From: Fulvivirga ligni
GTDB lineage: Bacteria; Bacteroidota; Bacteroidia; Cytophagales; Cyclobacteriaceae
DNA length: 64,000 nucleotides
Direction of reading: 5' to 3'
Assembly (NCBI RefSeq): GCF_021389935.1
Contig: NZ_CP089979.1
Location: 849,001-913,000 of the forward strand
Shown here piece by piece: positions 44,118 through 53,451 of this stretch. A program made the position numbers and the translations under genes. The notes beneath the pieces were generated by a model. The model saw only the letters and a program-made list of their open reading frames with translations, did no database searches and had not been told where the DNA came from. How positions within the stretch are numbered: position 1 is the first letter of the stretch; the number at the start of each line of letters is the position of its first letter.

Positions 44118-45263
44118 ATGCTCAATAGACGAACATTAAGAATTAAGGCTATGCAAACCATCTTTGCCTATAGACAAGGTAGAGAGGCTAATTTTGGAAT
44201 AGCCCAAGAGTACATTGCGGAGGGATTTGCACCTGATTTGAACTCTATGGAGGTGCAAGACAGAGGTTTGCTGAAAGAGCAAACACAAGAGGCCTTGAAA
44301 ATTTTTAAGGCTAACTATAAAGATGAATCTTTCTCTAGCACAGCTGGCTCTGCAGAAAGAGTGAATACTGTGGTAGATGATGCTATTCGTCAGTACCACA
44401 GAAATGTGCACAAGGATTACCTGTTTTTTAAGAAAAACATGGTTACAGAAGCGGAAAAAATTCATGACCGCTACATCTCAATTCTTAACTTATTAATAAG
44501 CTTTTCTGAGAGATCTGTTCAGGACAAGAGGGAAAATCACGGCAACTTTGTTAAAAATTTGTTAATTAAATCTCTTTCCTCGAATGAGAACCTGGAAAAT
44601 ATTAGCTTGAGAAGAAATCTCAAGTGGGATGAAGAAGATACTTCCGTTTGGCAGTGGTTTAAAGAGTTTGTAAAGACTGATGATGAATACAAACAATATC
44701 AAAACCTGGCAGAAACCACTTTTGAAGATGACAAAGCTCTTTTAATGCACATTGTTAAAAACATCATTTTCAAAAATGAAGTTATAGACAAGTACATGGA
44801 AGAGCAGGACATTAACTGGACTGAGGACCGAGCTATTATTAAGAGTTTGGTTACAAAGACGTTAAAGTCTATTTCAGAGGAAGACGATGAGTCTGATCTG
44901 GAAATTCAAGAGTTGTCTTACAACTGGGAAGATGACAAGGAGTTCTTTATCATGTTGTTCGTGGAAACTACTAAAGTAGAAGCTGAGTACGAAGAATTAA
45001 TCTCTAAAAAGACCAAAAACTGGGACATAGAGAGGATAGCGGCTACCGATAGAATAATATTGGAAATGGCAATCTGTGAAATGATTAATTTCCCAAGTAT
45101 ACCGGTAAAAGTTACAATTAATGAATATATTGAGGTCGCTAAAAAATATAGCACACCAAAAAGTAAAACCTTCGTCAATGGTGTGCTGGATGTTATAGCT
45201 AATGAATTGACAGATTCTGGTGACATCAGGAAAAGTGGACGAGGATTAATTGACAATAAATAA
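44118..45263 (+). CDS. nusB: Transcription antitermination factor NusB, long Bacteroidota form
   Basis: A 381-residue protein. The C-terminal 130 residues are a NusB domain: the WDIERIAATDRIILEMAICEM region, then INEYIEVAKKYSTPKSKTFVNGVLD. The first residues (MLNRRTLRIKAMQTIFAYRQG) are also NusB-like, with a long charged helical insertion between, as is typical of Bacteroidota NusB but not of the 140-residue E. coli protein. It binds boxA RNA with NusE in rRNA antitermination. It is the first gene of a six-gene block through coaE. Confidence 0.92.
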   Translation: MLNRRTLRIKAMQTIFAYRQGREANFGIAQEYIAEGFAPDLNSMEVQDRGLLKEQTQEALKIFKANYKDESFSSTAGSAERVNTVVDDAIRQYHRNVHKDYLFFKKNMVTEAEKIHDRYISILNLLISFSERSVQDKRENHGNFVKNLLIKSLSSNENLENISLRRNLKWDEEDTSVWQWFKEFVKTDDEYKQYQNLAETTFEDDKALLMHIVKNIIFKNEVIDKYMEEQDINWTEDRAIIKSLVTKTLKSISEEDDESDLEIQELSYNWEDDKEFFIMLFVETTKVEAEYEELISKKTKNWDIERIAATDRIILEMAICEMINFPSIPVKVTINEYIEVAKKYSTPKSKTFVNGVLDVIANELTDSGDIRKSGRGLIDNK

Positions 45264-45278
45264 AAACTAAACCGAAAT

Positions 45279-45599
45279 ATGAGTAGTAAATCAGGTAACT
45301 CTTTTTTAGCCTTTCTACTAGGAGCAACTACCGGAGCAGTATTAGGAATTTTATATGCACCGGATAAAGGTTCAAACACCAGAGATAGACTAACATATAG
45401 ATTAGACAAGTATAAAAAAATGCTTGAGGAGTTAGTGGATGATCTGGTAACGGAGAAAGACAGAAACTTTAATGAAGCAAAAAGCCACGGACAAAAGGTA
45501 GTGGATGATGCTAAAGAAAAGGCTGAAAAGCTTCTTGAAGATGTGGATGAGCTAATCAGCCACATTAAAAAAGGAGATAAGAAAGACGAGTTAAATTAA
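45279..45599 (+). CDS. YtxH domain protein
   Basis: A 106-residue protein. Residues 7-27 (FLAFLLGATTGAVLGILYAP) form a Gly-rich membrane helix followed by the P-D-K-G start of a long charged helical tail, the YtxH pattern. Function is unknown; such proteins are linked to envelope stress in some bacteria. It lies 15 bases after nusB in the same operon. Confidence 0.85.
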   Translation: MSSKSGNSFLAFLLGATTGAVLGILYAPDKGSNTRDRLTYRLDKYKKMLEELVDDLVTEKDRNFNEAKSHGQKVVDDAKEKAEKLLEDVDELISHIKKGDKKDELN

Positions 45600-45643
45600 A
45601 AACTATTATTGTTTGTAAATAACGAACACAAATTAAACCTAAT

Positions 45644-46189
45644 ATGAGAAAAGGAATCAAATTATCGCTATTAGTTGGTCTTTTGGCAATGGTTTTTGCT
45701 GCATGTAGTAGCAATAAAGATTCAGAGAAGAGAATTGCTGAATTAGAAAACAGAATCAATGAACTAGAAGGCACTGGTGCTACGGCAAATCCTGCTACAG
45801 CAACACCTGTTGCTCCTGCTCCGGAAGAAAAACCAGAAGGTCCTCTTCCTGCATTCGAATTTGAAGAAGAAGAGTTTGATTTTGGTGAAATTAACGAAGG
45901 TGACATTGTAGAGCATACTTTCAAGTTTAAGAACGTAGGTGACGCTCCGCTAATCATTCAAGATGCTAAAGGTTCTTGTGGATGTACAGTGCCTACATGG
46001 CCTAAGGAGCCAATTCCAGTAGGAGGTACAGGAGAAGTTACGGCTAAGTTTAACAGTAAAGGAAAATCTAATACTCAAAACAAAACTGTAACGCTTACTT
46101 CTAACACTTGGCCTAAGCTTACAAGACTTAGAATTAAAGCTCAGGTTAACTCTACAGACGCTCCTGCTACGGACGGTCCTGTGAAGTAA
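45644..46189 (+). CDS. DUF1573 lipoprotein
   Basis: A 181-residue exported lipoprotein: hydrophobic segment with lipobox VFAAC, Cys near residue 22, then SSNKDSEKR, a short coiled coil (RIAELENRINELEG) and a Pro/Ala-rich linker. The DUF1573 Ig-like domain covers about 65-170, with FDFGEINEGDIVEHTFKFKN and GSCGCTVP. The family is abundant in Bacteroidota, and the gene is often found next to nusB and yajC, as here. Function unknown. Confidence 0.9.
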   Translation: MRKGIKLSLLVGLLAMVFAACSSNKDSEKRIAELENRINELEGTGATANPATATPVAPAPEEKPEGPLPAFEFEEEEFDFGEINEGDIVEHTFKFKNVGDAPLIIQDAKGSCGCTVPTWPKEPIPVGGTGEVTAKFNSKGKSNTQNKTVTLTSNTWPKLTRLRIKAQVNSTDAPATDGPVK

Positions 46190-46207
46190 CAATCATAGAA
46201 AAAACAT

Positions 46208-46254
46208 AAAAAACATCCCAGCTCCTGAATAAGGGGTTGGGATGTTTTGTTTTA
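46208..46254 (+). terminator. Rho-independent terminator between the DUF1573 gene and yajC
   Basis: Perfect 11-bp stem AAAACATCCCA/TGGGATGTTTT with a 17-base loop and a T-rich tail. It splits the block into nusB-ytxH-DUF1573 and yajC-ybbR-coaE units, or acts as a partial attenuator. Confidence 0.75.
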
Positions 46255-46290
46255 ATTCATGTACTTTTACGAAAAATAATAATTAGTAAG

Positions 46291-46623
46291 ATGTTAAAGA
46301 CAGTTCTATTACAGGCTTCTGGTTCAGGAGGAGGAATGCAATCAATGATTCTTTTTGGTGGTGTTGCACTTGTGTTCTATTTCTTTATGATCAGACCACA
46401 GCAAAAGAAGCAAAAGGATCAGAAAAAATTCATTCAGGAAATAAAGAGAGGAGATCAGGTAGTTACCATTGGTGGTATTCACGGGAAAGTATTAAGCGCT
46501 GATGATGACAACGTGGTGTTAGAAATTGATAAGGGAGTAAAAATTACTATCTTAAAATCATCAATTTCACTTGAGGCATCTAAGCCTCCGGTAAAGGAAG
46601 AGAAAAAAGAAGACAAGAAATAA
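46291..46623 (+). CDS. yajC: Preprotein translocase subunit YajC
   Basis: A 110-residue accessory subunit of the Sec translocase. After a short Gly/Ser-rich start comes a membrane helix (about 20-36) ending in FYFFMIRPQQKKQKDQKKF, the family signature, and then the small beta domain GDQVVTIGGIHGKV. The frame extends upstream to TTG at 46237, but the ATG at 46291 gives the normal length and lies beyond the terminator. The ybbR-like gene follows after one base. Confidence 0.93.
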   Translation: MLKTVLLQASGSGGGMQSMILFGGVALVFYFFMIRPQQKKQKDQKKFIQEIKRGDQVVTIGGIHGKVLSADDDNVVLEIDKGVKITILKSSISLEASKPPVKEEKKEDKK

Positions 46624-46624
46624 G

Positions 46625-47578
46625 TTGAGTAGAATAAGTGACATCGTAAAATCATTGAAGCCGGAGTCATACGGGCATATCCGAGTGATAGTTCTGTGTG
46701 TTTTTGCGGCTACTACTTTCTGGTTTTTAAATTCACTTAACGAAAATTACTCTACTACTTTAAAATATCCCATCAAGTTTATGTACGATGAGGAAAGCTA
46801 CATGGCAGTAGAAAAGCTTCCTGAAAATGTACAGTTAAACGTAAGTGGTCTTGGCTGGAATTTGTTTAGAAATAGCTTGGGTATAAAAGTTACCCCATTA
46901 GAAATACCATTAGAAACCCCTGCAGATGATAAACGGATTGTCGGGGCTTCACTGCCAGGTTTAATTTCTGAGCAACTAAATGAATTTCAGCTTAACTATG
47001 TTCTTACAGATACCCTTTATGTAAATATAGAGAGGCGTATAAGTAGAACTTTTCTATTAGCAATAGACAGTGCTGGCATTTCTCTGGATAATAATTATAG
47101 GGTGGTTAGCCCTATAACTTATGAGCCAGATTCTGTGCTTCTACAGGGCCCGGAAAACATCCTTAGTGCTATGTCAGATACTATCTATGTAAAAATCCCT
47201 CAGGAAGAATTAGACGAAAGCTATAATGAGGATGTCCCCATTAGTTTAGCTCAATCTTCTCTCATCCATAAAAACCCTCCTGCCATAAGAGTTAGCTTTG
47301 AGGTGGAGGAATTTGTGAATAATAAGCTTACTGTGCCTCTGGAACTTGTAAATTTCCCTGAGAACTTTACTGGTACCAAAAGTTCTATCGAGGTTAATTA
47401 TCGTGTAGCCAGATCAAGGCAGGAAGATGTTACCCCTGAATATTTTGAAGCTGTTATCAACTTCAGAAAGATGGATAAGCAGGATTCTACCATCCTACCT
47501 GTGTTAAGAGCTTATCCGGACTACATTAAGGATGTAAAAATAGATACAGCTCGCGTTAAAGTGTTGCTCAATGAGTAA
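46625..47578 (+). CDS. YbbR-like (CdaR-type) domain protein
   Basis: A 317-residue protein with one N-terminal membrane helix (about 21-38, IRVIVLCVFAATTFWFLNSL) and three or so YbbR repeats in the periplasmic part (e.g. LPENVQLNVSGLGWN, PDSVLLQGPENIL). In Firmicutes such proteins control the diadenylate cyclase CdaA; no cdaA gene is seen here. The start is TTG at 46625, just after the yajC stop. It overlaps the coaE gene by 8 bases. Confidence 0.85.
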   Translation: MSRISDIVKSLKPESYGHIRVIVLCVFAATTFWFLNSLNENYSTTLKYPIKFMYDEESYMAVEKLPENVQLNVSGLGWNLFRNSLGIKVTPLEIPLETPADDKRIVGASLPGLISEQLNEFQLNYVLTDTLYVNIERRISRTFLLAIDSAGISLDNNYRVVSPITYEPDSVLLQGPENILSAMSDTIYVKIPQEELDESYNEDVPISLAQSSLIHKNPPAIRVSFEVEEFVNNKLTVPLELVNFPENFTGTKSSIEVNYRVARSRQEDVTPEYFEAVINFRKMDKQDSTILPVLRAYPDYIKDVKIDTARVKVLLNE

Positions 47579-48179
47579 TCTGCCACTTCAGGTTGGTGTT
47601 ACAGGCGGTATAGGTTCAGGAAAAAGTATGGTGTGTGAGGTATTTGCCTCTATAGGCGCGCCTACCTATGATGCTGATAAGCGAGGCAAATGGCTTACAG
47701 ATAATCACGCTGAAATAGTGGAGGAGGTTTCTTCTCTTTTTGGTGAAGATGCCTACAAAAATGGTCAGCTTGACAGGCCCTTTATTGCCAAGATCGTATT
47801 TAACGCACCCGAGAAACTTCAGCAACTCAATCAAATCATTCACCCCAGAGTAAAGGACGATTATCTGGAATGGGTCTCCTATCAGGATTATCCCTATGTA
47901 ATTAAAGAGGCTGCCATTATGTTTGAATCAGGATCAAACAAGAGCCTGGATAAAGTGATTACCGTGTACGCTGCTGAGGACATCAGAATAAAGCGAGTTC
48001 AGCAAAGAGATCCTTTCAGGTCAGTTAATGAGATTAAAACAATCATAAAGAAGCAACTACCTGAAGAGGAACGCCAGGCTCTTTCTGATTATGTAATAGT
48101 TAATGATGATAGTGAATTACTATTACCTCAAGTTCTAAAGCTGCATTACCAGTTTGCTAATGACTATAGCGCTGATTGA
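47571..48179 (+). CDS. coaE: Dephospho-CoA kinase
   Basis: A 202-residue P-loop kinase for the last step of coenzyme A synthesis. The P-loop GGIGSGKS covers residues 12-19; the Asp in YDADKRGKWL and the LNQIIHPRV and QRDPFR segments are typical. It overlaps the YbbR gene by 8 bases, and its last 16 bases overlap the end of the convergent flippase-like gene. Confidence 0.96.
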   Translation: MSNLPLQVGVTGGIGSGKSMVCEVFASIGAPTYDADKRGKWLTDNHAEIVEEVSSLFGEDAYKNGQLDRPFIAKIVFNAPEKLQQLNQIIHPRVKDDYLEWVSYQDYPYVIKEAAIMFESGSNKSLDKVITVYAAEDIRIKRVQQRDPFRSVNEIKTIIKKQLPEEERQALSDYVIVNDDSELLLPQVLKLHYQFANDYSAD

Positions 48180-49222
48180 GCCTCTTCTGGCTTAGGTTTT
48201 TTAGCAAATGCCTTCTTAATCCAGCGAGGAAGTACTAATGCACCACCCAGTAAGTATGGATAGTAGGTGATGAGCCTCCAGAAAAGGGTAGTGCCTAGAG
48301 TAAACTCTACCAAATAACCATCGAATAATTTAATAAAGAACTCTTCTGCTAAGCCACTTCCGCCCGGTGTTGGAGAAACTAGCATCACTATCCATAAGAT
48401 CAAATGCTTACCTAGTATAAGTAGATGGTCTGCAAAATTAAGCCCTTGTGTGTAGGCGCTTATGATGAAGTTTAAAATGGCATATCTTGCGACCCATGCC
48501 ACTATGGTAGACATGATTATTTTAAACCAATATCTTTTTTGCTTGCCTCTAATAAGTGTGGAGGCCCACATTACCTCGTTACCATGCTGATAAGCTGCAT
48601 ATCTCCATTTTCTGAGGAATTTTATAGAGGTCACCTTAATTAGAATCCATTTGAAAACCCTCGGTCTGTAAAAAAGAGCGAAGGCCATGCTAAAGGTGTA
48701 TATGGCTATTAAAGAATAACTTGTAATGAATAAACCCTTTAAAGTGCCCTCAAAATCGGGAAAACTACTACTTCCGATCAATAGCAGCGCGATAGGGGCA
48801 AATATTACAAAGAAAAGATTATCAAGAATGGCTGTGAGTAGTGTGTAAGCCAATGATTTACCCAGATTGATACCCTCTTTAAGCAATATGAACACGGCTA
48901 CTGCTGTGCCTCCTACTACCGAAGGTGTTACTGCTGAGGCAAATTCCCAAAGAATGATGACATAAACGCTGCTGGTCCAGCTGAGCTCTTCATTCGTAAG
49001 CGTTCTGATTCGGTATATATAAGCAGCATCTTTAATGAATAAGACCAGAAAAGCTAGTACTACAGGTAGTACTTGTGCTTCAAAAATAAGATTTAACTTT
49101 TGCGGAGTAAACGTATCATCCGTAAGGATTTTGTACACCACGAAGGCAACACTAATTACAGCCGGAACCCAAATCTTATTGGGATTAAGAGTTTTTAATA
49201 TTTTTTTAGTGTCTATGTTCAT
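48164..49222 (-). CDS. Lysylphosphatidylglycerol synthase TM-region (UPF0104/AglD-like) membrane protein
   Basis: A 352-residue protein with about eight membrane helices and the family features WEFASAVTPSVVGGTAVAVF, a central TSYSLIAIY helix and LVSPTPGGSGLAEEFF. It matches the flippase-like domain of MprF and AglD without a synthetase part. Possible roles are lipid flipping or membrane-lipid synthesis; none can be assigned. It directly follows scpA (one base gap) and is convergent with coaE. Confidence 0.85.
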   Translation of the reverse strand: MNIDTKKILKTLNPNKIWVPAVISVAFVVYKILTDDTFTPQKLNLIFEAQVLPVVLAFLVLFIKDAAYIYRIRTLTNEELSWTSSVYVIILWEFASAVTPSVVGGTAVAVFILLKEGINLGKSLAYTLLTAILDNLFFVIFAPIALLLIGSSSFPDFEGTLKGLFITSYSLIAIYTFSMAFALFYRPRVFKWILIKVTSIKFLRKWRYAAYQHGNEVMWASTLIRGKQKRYWFKIIMSTIVAWVARYAILNFIISAYTQGLNFADHLLILGKHLILWIVMLVSPTPGGSGLAEEFFIKLFDGYLVEFTLGTTLFWRLITYYPYLLGGALVLPRWIKKAFAKKPKPEEAQSAL

Positions 49223-49972
49223 TTATTCAGCAGCAGCTTCCTCCAGCTTCTCTATCCAAAAGTTATTAAAGCCTTCACCAATGTACATGGTGATAATGTT
49301 CAACTGTAATAATTCCAGAATAGCTAAAAAGTTAAAAATTACTGCAATTTTATTCGGATCACTTTCAATAAATGTTGAAAAAGCGATTTTAGGGGACTTC
49401 AGTAATTGGGCCTGAACATAGTCTTTTTGCCCTGATATGGTGTATGGATATTGGATTACCTCGTGTCTTGGTTTGTTTTGTTCTATCTCATAACGCTCCA
49501 AAACTCTCTGAAATACTTTTAAGAGTTTATAAAGGTCCAGGTCCTGCAGTTCAGATTCTACATTCACATTTTCAGAAAGTGACCTTACTTCCTTAAGAAC
49601 ATTTCCACGCTTCTCTTTACTGATCTGAGCATCCTCCATTTCTTTGAGTTGCTCCAGTACGGACTTGTATTTCTTGTACTCCAGAAGGTGTTTTACAAGC
49701 TCTTCCCGGGGGTCTATTTCATTTCCTTCGTCATCTAGCTGCGGCCTAGGCAGAAGCATTTTAGACTTAATACGCATTAAGGTGGCCGCTACTAATATAA
49801 ATTCGCTGGCTACTTCAATATTCATTTGCTCCATATGGTGCAAATAGTCTAGAAAGTCATTGGTAATCTGATAGATAGGAATATCGTGAATATCTAGCTC
49901 ATCCCTTTCAATGAAGAAAAGCAATAGGTCAAAAGGACCCTCAAAGAGTGGTAATTTTATTTCAAAACTCAA
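49223..49972 (-). CDS. scpA: Segregation and condensation protein A
   Basis: A 249-residue kleisin of the SMC condensin complex. The N-terminal signature FEGPFDLLLFFIERDELDIHDIPI and the following IYQITNDFLDYL and LVAATLMRIKSKMLLP segments are typical. A central acidic region leads to the winged-helix C-terminus (KIAVIFNFLAILELLQLN). It should work with SMC and ScpB, which are not in this window. It is cotranscribed with the flippase-like gene. Confidence 0.95.
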   Translation of the reverse strand: MSFEIKLPLFEGPFDLLLFFIERDELDIHDIPIYQITNDFLDYLHHMEQMNIEVASEFILVAATLMRIKSKMLLPRPQLDDEGNEIDPREELVKHLLEYKKYKSVLEQLKEMEDAQISKEKRGNVLKEVRSLSENVNVESELQDLDLYKLLKVFQRVLERYEIEQNKPRHEVIQYPYTISGQKDYVQAQLLKSPKIAFSTFIESDPNKIAVIFNFLAILELLQLNIITMYIGEGFNNFWIEKLEEAAAE

Positions 49973-50163
49973 GGTAAATCAGCTTTTTCTAAATAAGACG
50001 AACTAGTTCAAAGATATTACTTATACCCCAAATTATACCCTGTTGCTAAAAAAAATGTAAATTTACAGGATGCTGTTTAATTATCTTTTCCAGCACATTG
50101 GAATAGGTACATAAAACAGTTACCTTGAGTTGTTGTTATTTGTTACAAACCCATTTTTTGCCG

Positions 50164-52089
50164 ATGTTAATTGAGCCTGGAAAACTTTTAGCCACCATCA
50201 ACAGCCCTGATGATTTGAAGCAATTAGATCAAACTCAGTTAGTAAAGCTGTGTGATGAATTAAGGCATTATATCATAGATAATGTTTCTGTTTATGGTGG
50301 TCATTTTGGTGCTAGCCTTGGCGTGGTAGAACTTACCGTGGCTTTACACTATGTGTTTAATACCCCTAAAGATCAGCTCGTTTGGGATGTTGGCCATCAG
50401 GCATATGGCCATAAGATATTAACCGGCCGAAGAGATGAGTTTCATACAAATAGAATTTATAAAGGCTTATCAGGTTTTCCTAAAAGAAAGGAAAGTGAAT
50501 ACGATGCTTTTGGCGTAGGCCATTCATCTACTTCTATTTCTGCAGCACTGGGAATGGCTGTAGCCTCAAAATATAAAGGAGACAAAGACCGACAGCACAT
50601 TGCCGTGATAGGTGACGGAGCCATGACGGGTGGTCTTGCCTTTGAAGGAATGAACCATGCAGGTGTTTCTAATAGCAATTTACTCATTGTGCTTAATGAT
50701 AACTGCATGTCTATAGACCCAAATGTGGGTGCGCTCAAAGACTATTTGACTGATATTACCACATCACACACTTATAATAAAGTGAAAGATGATGTTTGGA
50801 AAATATTGGGTAAGGTGAGCAAATTTGGTCCCAATGCCAGGGACATTATCTCAAAAGTAGAGAACAGTATTAAGTCTTTCTTACTTAGCCAAAGCAATAT
50901 GTTTGAGTCATTGAATCTCAGATATTTTGGCCCGGTGGATGGTCATGATGTTAACCATTTGGTGAGCGTTATGGAAGACTTGAAAGATATAAAAGGACCA
51001 AAGATACTTCACTGTATTACCATGAAAGGTAAGGGCTATGGTCCTGCTGAAAATGGTAACAAAACTACCTGGCATGCCCCTGGTAAGTTTGATAAAGTGA
51101 CAGGAGAAATAAGAAAGAAGGTCTACGAAACTCCGCAAGCGCCTAAATATCAAGATGTTTTTGGCCATACCCTGGTGGAATTGGCGAAGAAGAATAAAGA
51201 TATCGTGGGAATCACCCCTGCTATGCCTTCAGGTTCTTCTATGAATATCATGATGAATGAAATGCCGGATAGAGCGTTTGATGTAGGTATAGCGGAGCAA
51301 CATGCTGTTACTTTCTCTGCTGGTTTAGCTACGCAAGGCTTAATTCCTTATTGTAATATCTATAGTACGTTCATGCAAAGGGCCTATGATCAGGTGATTC
51401 ATGATGTATGTATTCAAGATTTACCGGTTAATTTCTGCTTAGATAGAGCCGGTTTTGCCGGTGCAGATGGTCCCACTCACCACGGTGCGTATGACATTGC
51501 TTACATGAGATGTATTCCGAACATGATCATCGCTTCTCCTATGAATGAGCAAGAGCTTAGAAACCTCATGTACACAGCACAGAAGCCTAGAAAAGGTAAT
51601 GCCTTCACTATTAGATATCCAAGAGGTGAGGGTGTGATGCCGGAATGGAAAACACCGATGGAGGAAGTAAAAATAGGTACAGGCCGAAAAATTAAAGACG
51701 GAGAGGAAGTAGCTATTTTAACCATAGGGCATATAGGAAATTATGCGGTTGAAGCTTGCGAGAAGTTGGAGAAAAAAGGCTTTAACCCGGCTCATTATGA
51801 TATGAGGTTTGTAAAGCCTTTAGATGAGAACATGCTTCATGAAATATTTCAGAACTATACTAAGGTAATCACTGTAGAGGACGGCTGCCTCGTGGGTGGG
51901 TTTGGTACTGCGGTTTTAGAATTTATGGCTGAAAATGGTTATCAGGCGCAAATAAAAAGATTGGGTATTCCTGATGAAATTGTAGAGCACGGAGAGCAGT
52001 TAGAGTTGCATAAGGAATGTGGATTTGATCCTGATGGAATTGTTGATGCTGTTATTCAAGTGTCTGAGAAAGAACTGGTAAAGAAATAG
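50164..52089 (+). CDS. dxs: 1-deoxy-D-xylulose-5-phosphate synthase
   Basis: A thiamine diphosphate enzyme of about 641 residues that condenses pyruvate and glyceraldehyde 3-phosphate, the entry to the MEP isoprenoid pathway. The phosphate-sensing GVVELTVALHYVF and WDVGHQAYGHKILTGR, the ThDP motif GDGAMTGGLAFEGMNHAG and the C-terminal DRAGFAGADGPTHHG are present. The frame opens at TTG 50125, but ATG at 50164 (MLIEPGKLLATINSPDDL) gives the family N-terminus. The stop shares its last base with the GTG of the following hydrolase gene. Confidence 0.95.
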   Translation: MLIEPGKLLATINSPDDLKQLDQTQLVKLCDELRHYIIDNVSVYGGHFGASLGVVELTVALHYVFNTPKDQLVWDVGHQAYGHKILTGRRDEFHTNRIYKGLSGFPKRKESEYDAFGVGHSSTSISAALGMAVASKYKGDKDRQHIAVIGDGAMTGGLAFEGMNHAGVSNSNLLIVLNDNCMSIDPNVGALKDYLTDITTSHTYNKVKDDVWKILGKVSKFGPNARDIISKVENSIKSFLLSQSNMFESLNLRYFGPVDGHDVNHLVSVMEDLKDIKGPKILHCITMKGKGYGPAENGNKTTWHAPGKFDKVTGEIRKKVYETPQAPKYQDVFGHTLVELAKKNKDIVGITPAMPSGSSMNIMMNEMPDRAFDVGIAEQHAVTFSAGLATQGLIPYCNIYSTFMQRAYDQVIHDVCIQDLPVNFCLDRAGFAGADGPTHHGAYDIAYMRCIPNMIIASPMNEQELRNLMYTAQKPRKGNAFTIRYPRGEGVMPEWKTPMEEVKIGTGRKIKDGEEVAILTIGHIGNYAVEACEKLEKKGFNPAHYDMRFVKPLDENMLHEIFQNYTKVITVEDGCLVGGFGTAVLEFMAENGYQAQIKRLGIPDEIVEHGEQLELHKECGFDPDGIVDAVIQVSEKELVKK

Positions 52090-52868
52090 TGTCTGCCATA
52101 ACCTACACAGAAACCGGTCACGGTTTTCCTGTTATCCTTATTCATGGGTTTTGTGAATCTAAAGCTATGTGGGATCCATTTTTAAGTGGTCTTCCTGAGG
52201 ACTATCGATATATAACTCCAGATCTTCCCGGCTTTGGTGAAAGTACTCTTCCTGAGGGCGATTTTACCATTGATGATATTGCAGAATCAGTGGCCGAATG
52301 GCTGGAGCAGTTAGAGATAAATACTTGCATTATCATCGGTCATAGTCTTGGCGGCTACGTGGCGCTATCATTGGCTAGATATCATTCTGAAAAAGTAGCG
52401 GGCATAGGGCTCTTTCATTCCAGTGCCTATGCGGACGATGAAGCGAAGAAAGATTCCCGAAATAAAACCATCACTTTTGTGGAGAAGCATGGAGTTCAGC
52501 GATTTGCGGATTCCTTTGTAGAGCCTCTTTTCCATGTATCTAACAGGAAGGATAACCAGCTCACCATTGCTTGGCTTAAAGAAATAGTAGCCAGTACTGA
52601 CCAAGAGAGTCTCATCCAATATACCAAGGCTATGCGTGACAGGTTTGATAATGCTCAGGCCTTGAAATCATTTAAGAAGCCTGTTTTAATTATAGGTGGG
52701 GAAGAAGATCCTGCGGTGCCTGTAGAGAAAACTAGGGAAATGGCCGAGCTTCCAGAGAATTGCCGATTAGAATTACTGCCTATGACCGGGCATAAGGGTA
52801 TGTATGAAAGGAATGATGTCTGCCAGCAGGTAATTACAGAATTTATACGGAACGTAGCAGCTAGCTAA
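52089..52868 (+). CDS. Alpha/beta hydrolase
   Basis: A 259-residue hydrolase with the oxyanion HGFCE, the nucleophile Ser in GHSLGGYVAL, an Asp in GGEEDPAVP and a His in MTGHKGMYE, giving a full catalytic triad. There is no signal peptide. The start is GTG at 52089, coupled to the dxs stop. It is close to the general BioH/menH-like esterase group, but the substrate is unknown. Its last 8 bases overlap the end of the convergent DUF4202 gene. Confidence 0.9.
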   Translation: MSAITYTETGHGFPVILIHGFCESKAMWDPFLSGLPEDYRYITPDLPGFGESTLPEGDFTIDDIAESVAEWLEQLEINTCIIIGHSLGGYVALSLARYHSEKVAGIGLFHSSAYADDEAKKDSRNKTITFVEKHGVQRFADSFVEPLFHVSNRKDNQLTIAWLKEIVASTDQESLIQYTKAMRDRFDNAQALKSFKKPVLIIGGEEDPAVPVEKTREMAELPENCRLELLPMTGHKGMYERNDVCQQVITEFIRNVAAS

Positions 52869-53451
52869 GGGCTCTTTTAATTAACTCGAAAACTCTTGGT
52901 TCATAATCGAGTTTTAATGCCTCATTATGAGCTTTTGGGGACATTTTTCTCCAGGTTTTACCTATGATACTTACCACTTTGTCATCTTCATGATCTTTAA
53001 TGAAATCAGTAATATAATATTTCAGAAATACCAGGCAGACTACATCTTCTAAAGCCTGACTTTCCTCGTCAGATTTCATCTGACTTTTCATTATATACAT
53101 GGATACCTGAGAGATTTCCTCATCAGAAAAATCATATTTGGATAGAATGCTTCCTAAGATGTCACAATGCATCTTTTTAGCCTCCGTTCGCCATATAAGA
53201 TAACCTTTTCTATCTGCCGAATACTCAGTTCTGGGTAATGACCACCTCTTAATGTGCTGGCCGTGAGCGGCGATTTTAAGTAATGTGCTGGCTTGTGGAT
53301 AATATTGATTTAAGGCCTCAGTCATTCTTAGCGAATAGAGATACTCATATGCATATGTTCGTCCATCCCAGGTGTCAGTTCGTGGATCTTGTTGATTAAT
53401 ATTATCTATTTCATCAATAATAGCGTCATAATCTTTGGAGCGGTCATTCAT
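52861..53451 (-). CDS. DUF4202 protein linked to nitrite assimilation genes
   Basis: A 196-residue, mainly helical cytoplasmic protein. Typical DUF4202 features are the start RSKDYDAIIDEIDNINQQDP, AAHGQHIKRWSLPR and the Arg/Lys-rich YRTEAKK-like segment (here IWRTEAKKMH). The His residues and DILGSILSKYDFSDEEI recall an HD-like metal site, but this is not proven. It overlaps cobA by 8 bases and so is expected to be coexpressed with siroheme synthesis. A role in nitrite assimilation is inferred from position. Confidence 0.85.
   Translation of the reverse strand: MNDRSKDYDAIIDEIDNINQQDPRTDTWDGRTYAYEYLYSLRMTEALNQYYPQASTLLKIAAHGQHIKRWSLPRTEYSADRKGYLIWRTEAKKMHCDILGSILSKYDFSDEEISQVSMYIMKSQMKSDEESQALEDVVCLVFLKYYITDFIKDHEDDKVVSIIGKTWRKMSPKAHNEALKLDYEPRVFELIKRALS

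Noticed and set aside
44918-45565. 215-codon minus-strand frame opposite nusB and the ytxH gene
   Set aside because: It lies entirely antisense to two well-supported genes, and its protein is Ser/Leu-rich low complexity, typical of a shadow frame.
50046-50124. Promoter for dxs (TTG with TACCTTGA after 20 bases)
   Set aside because: The -7 part departs too far from TAnnTTTG to support a call.
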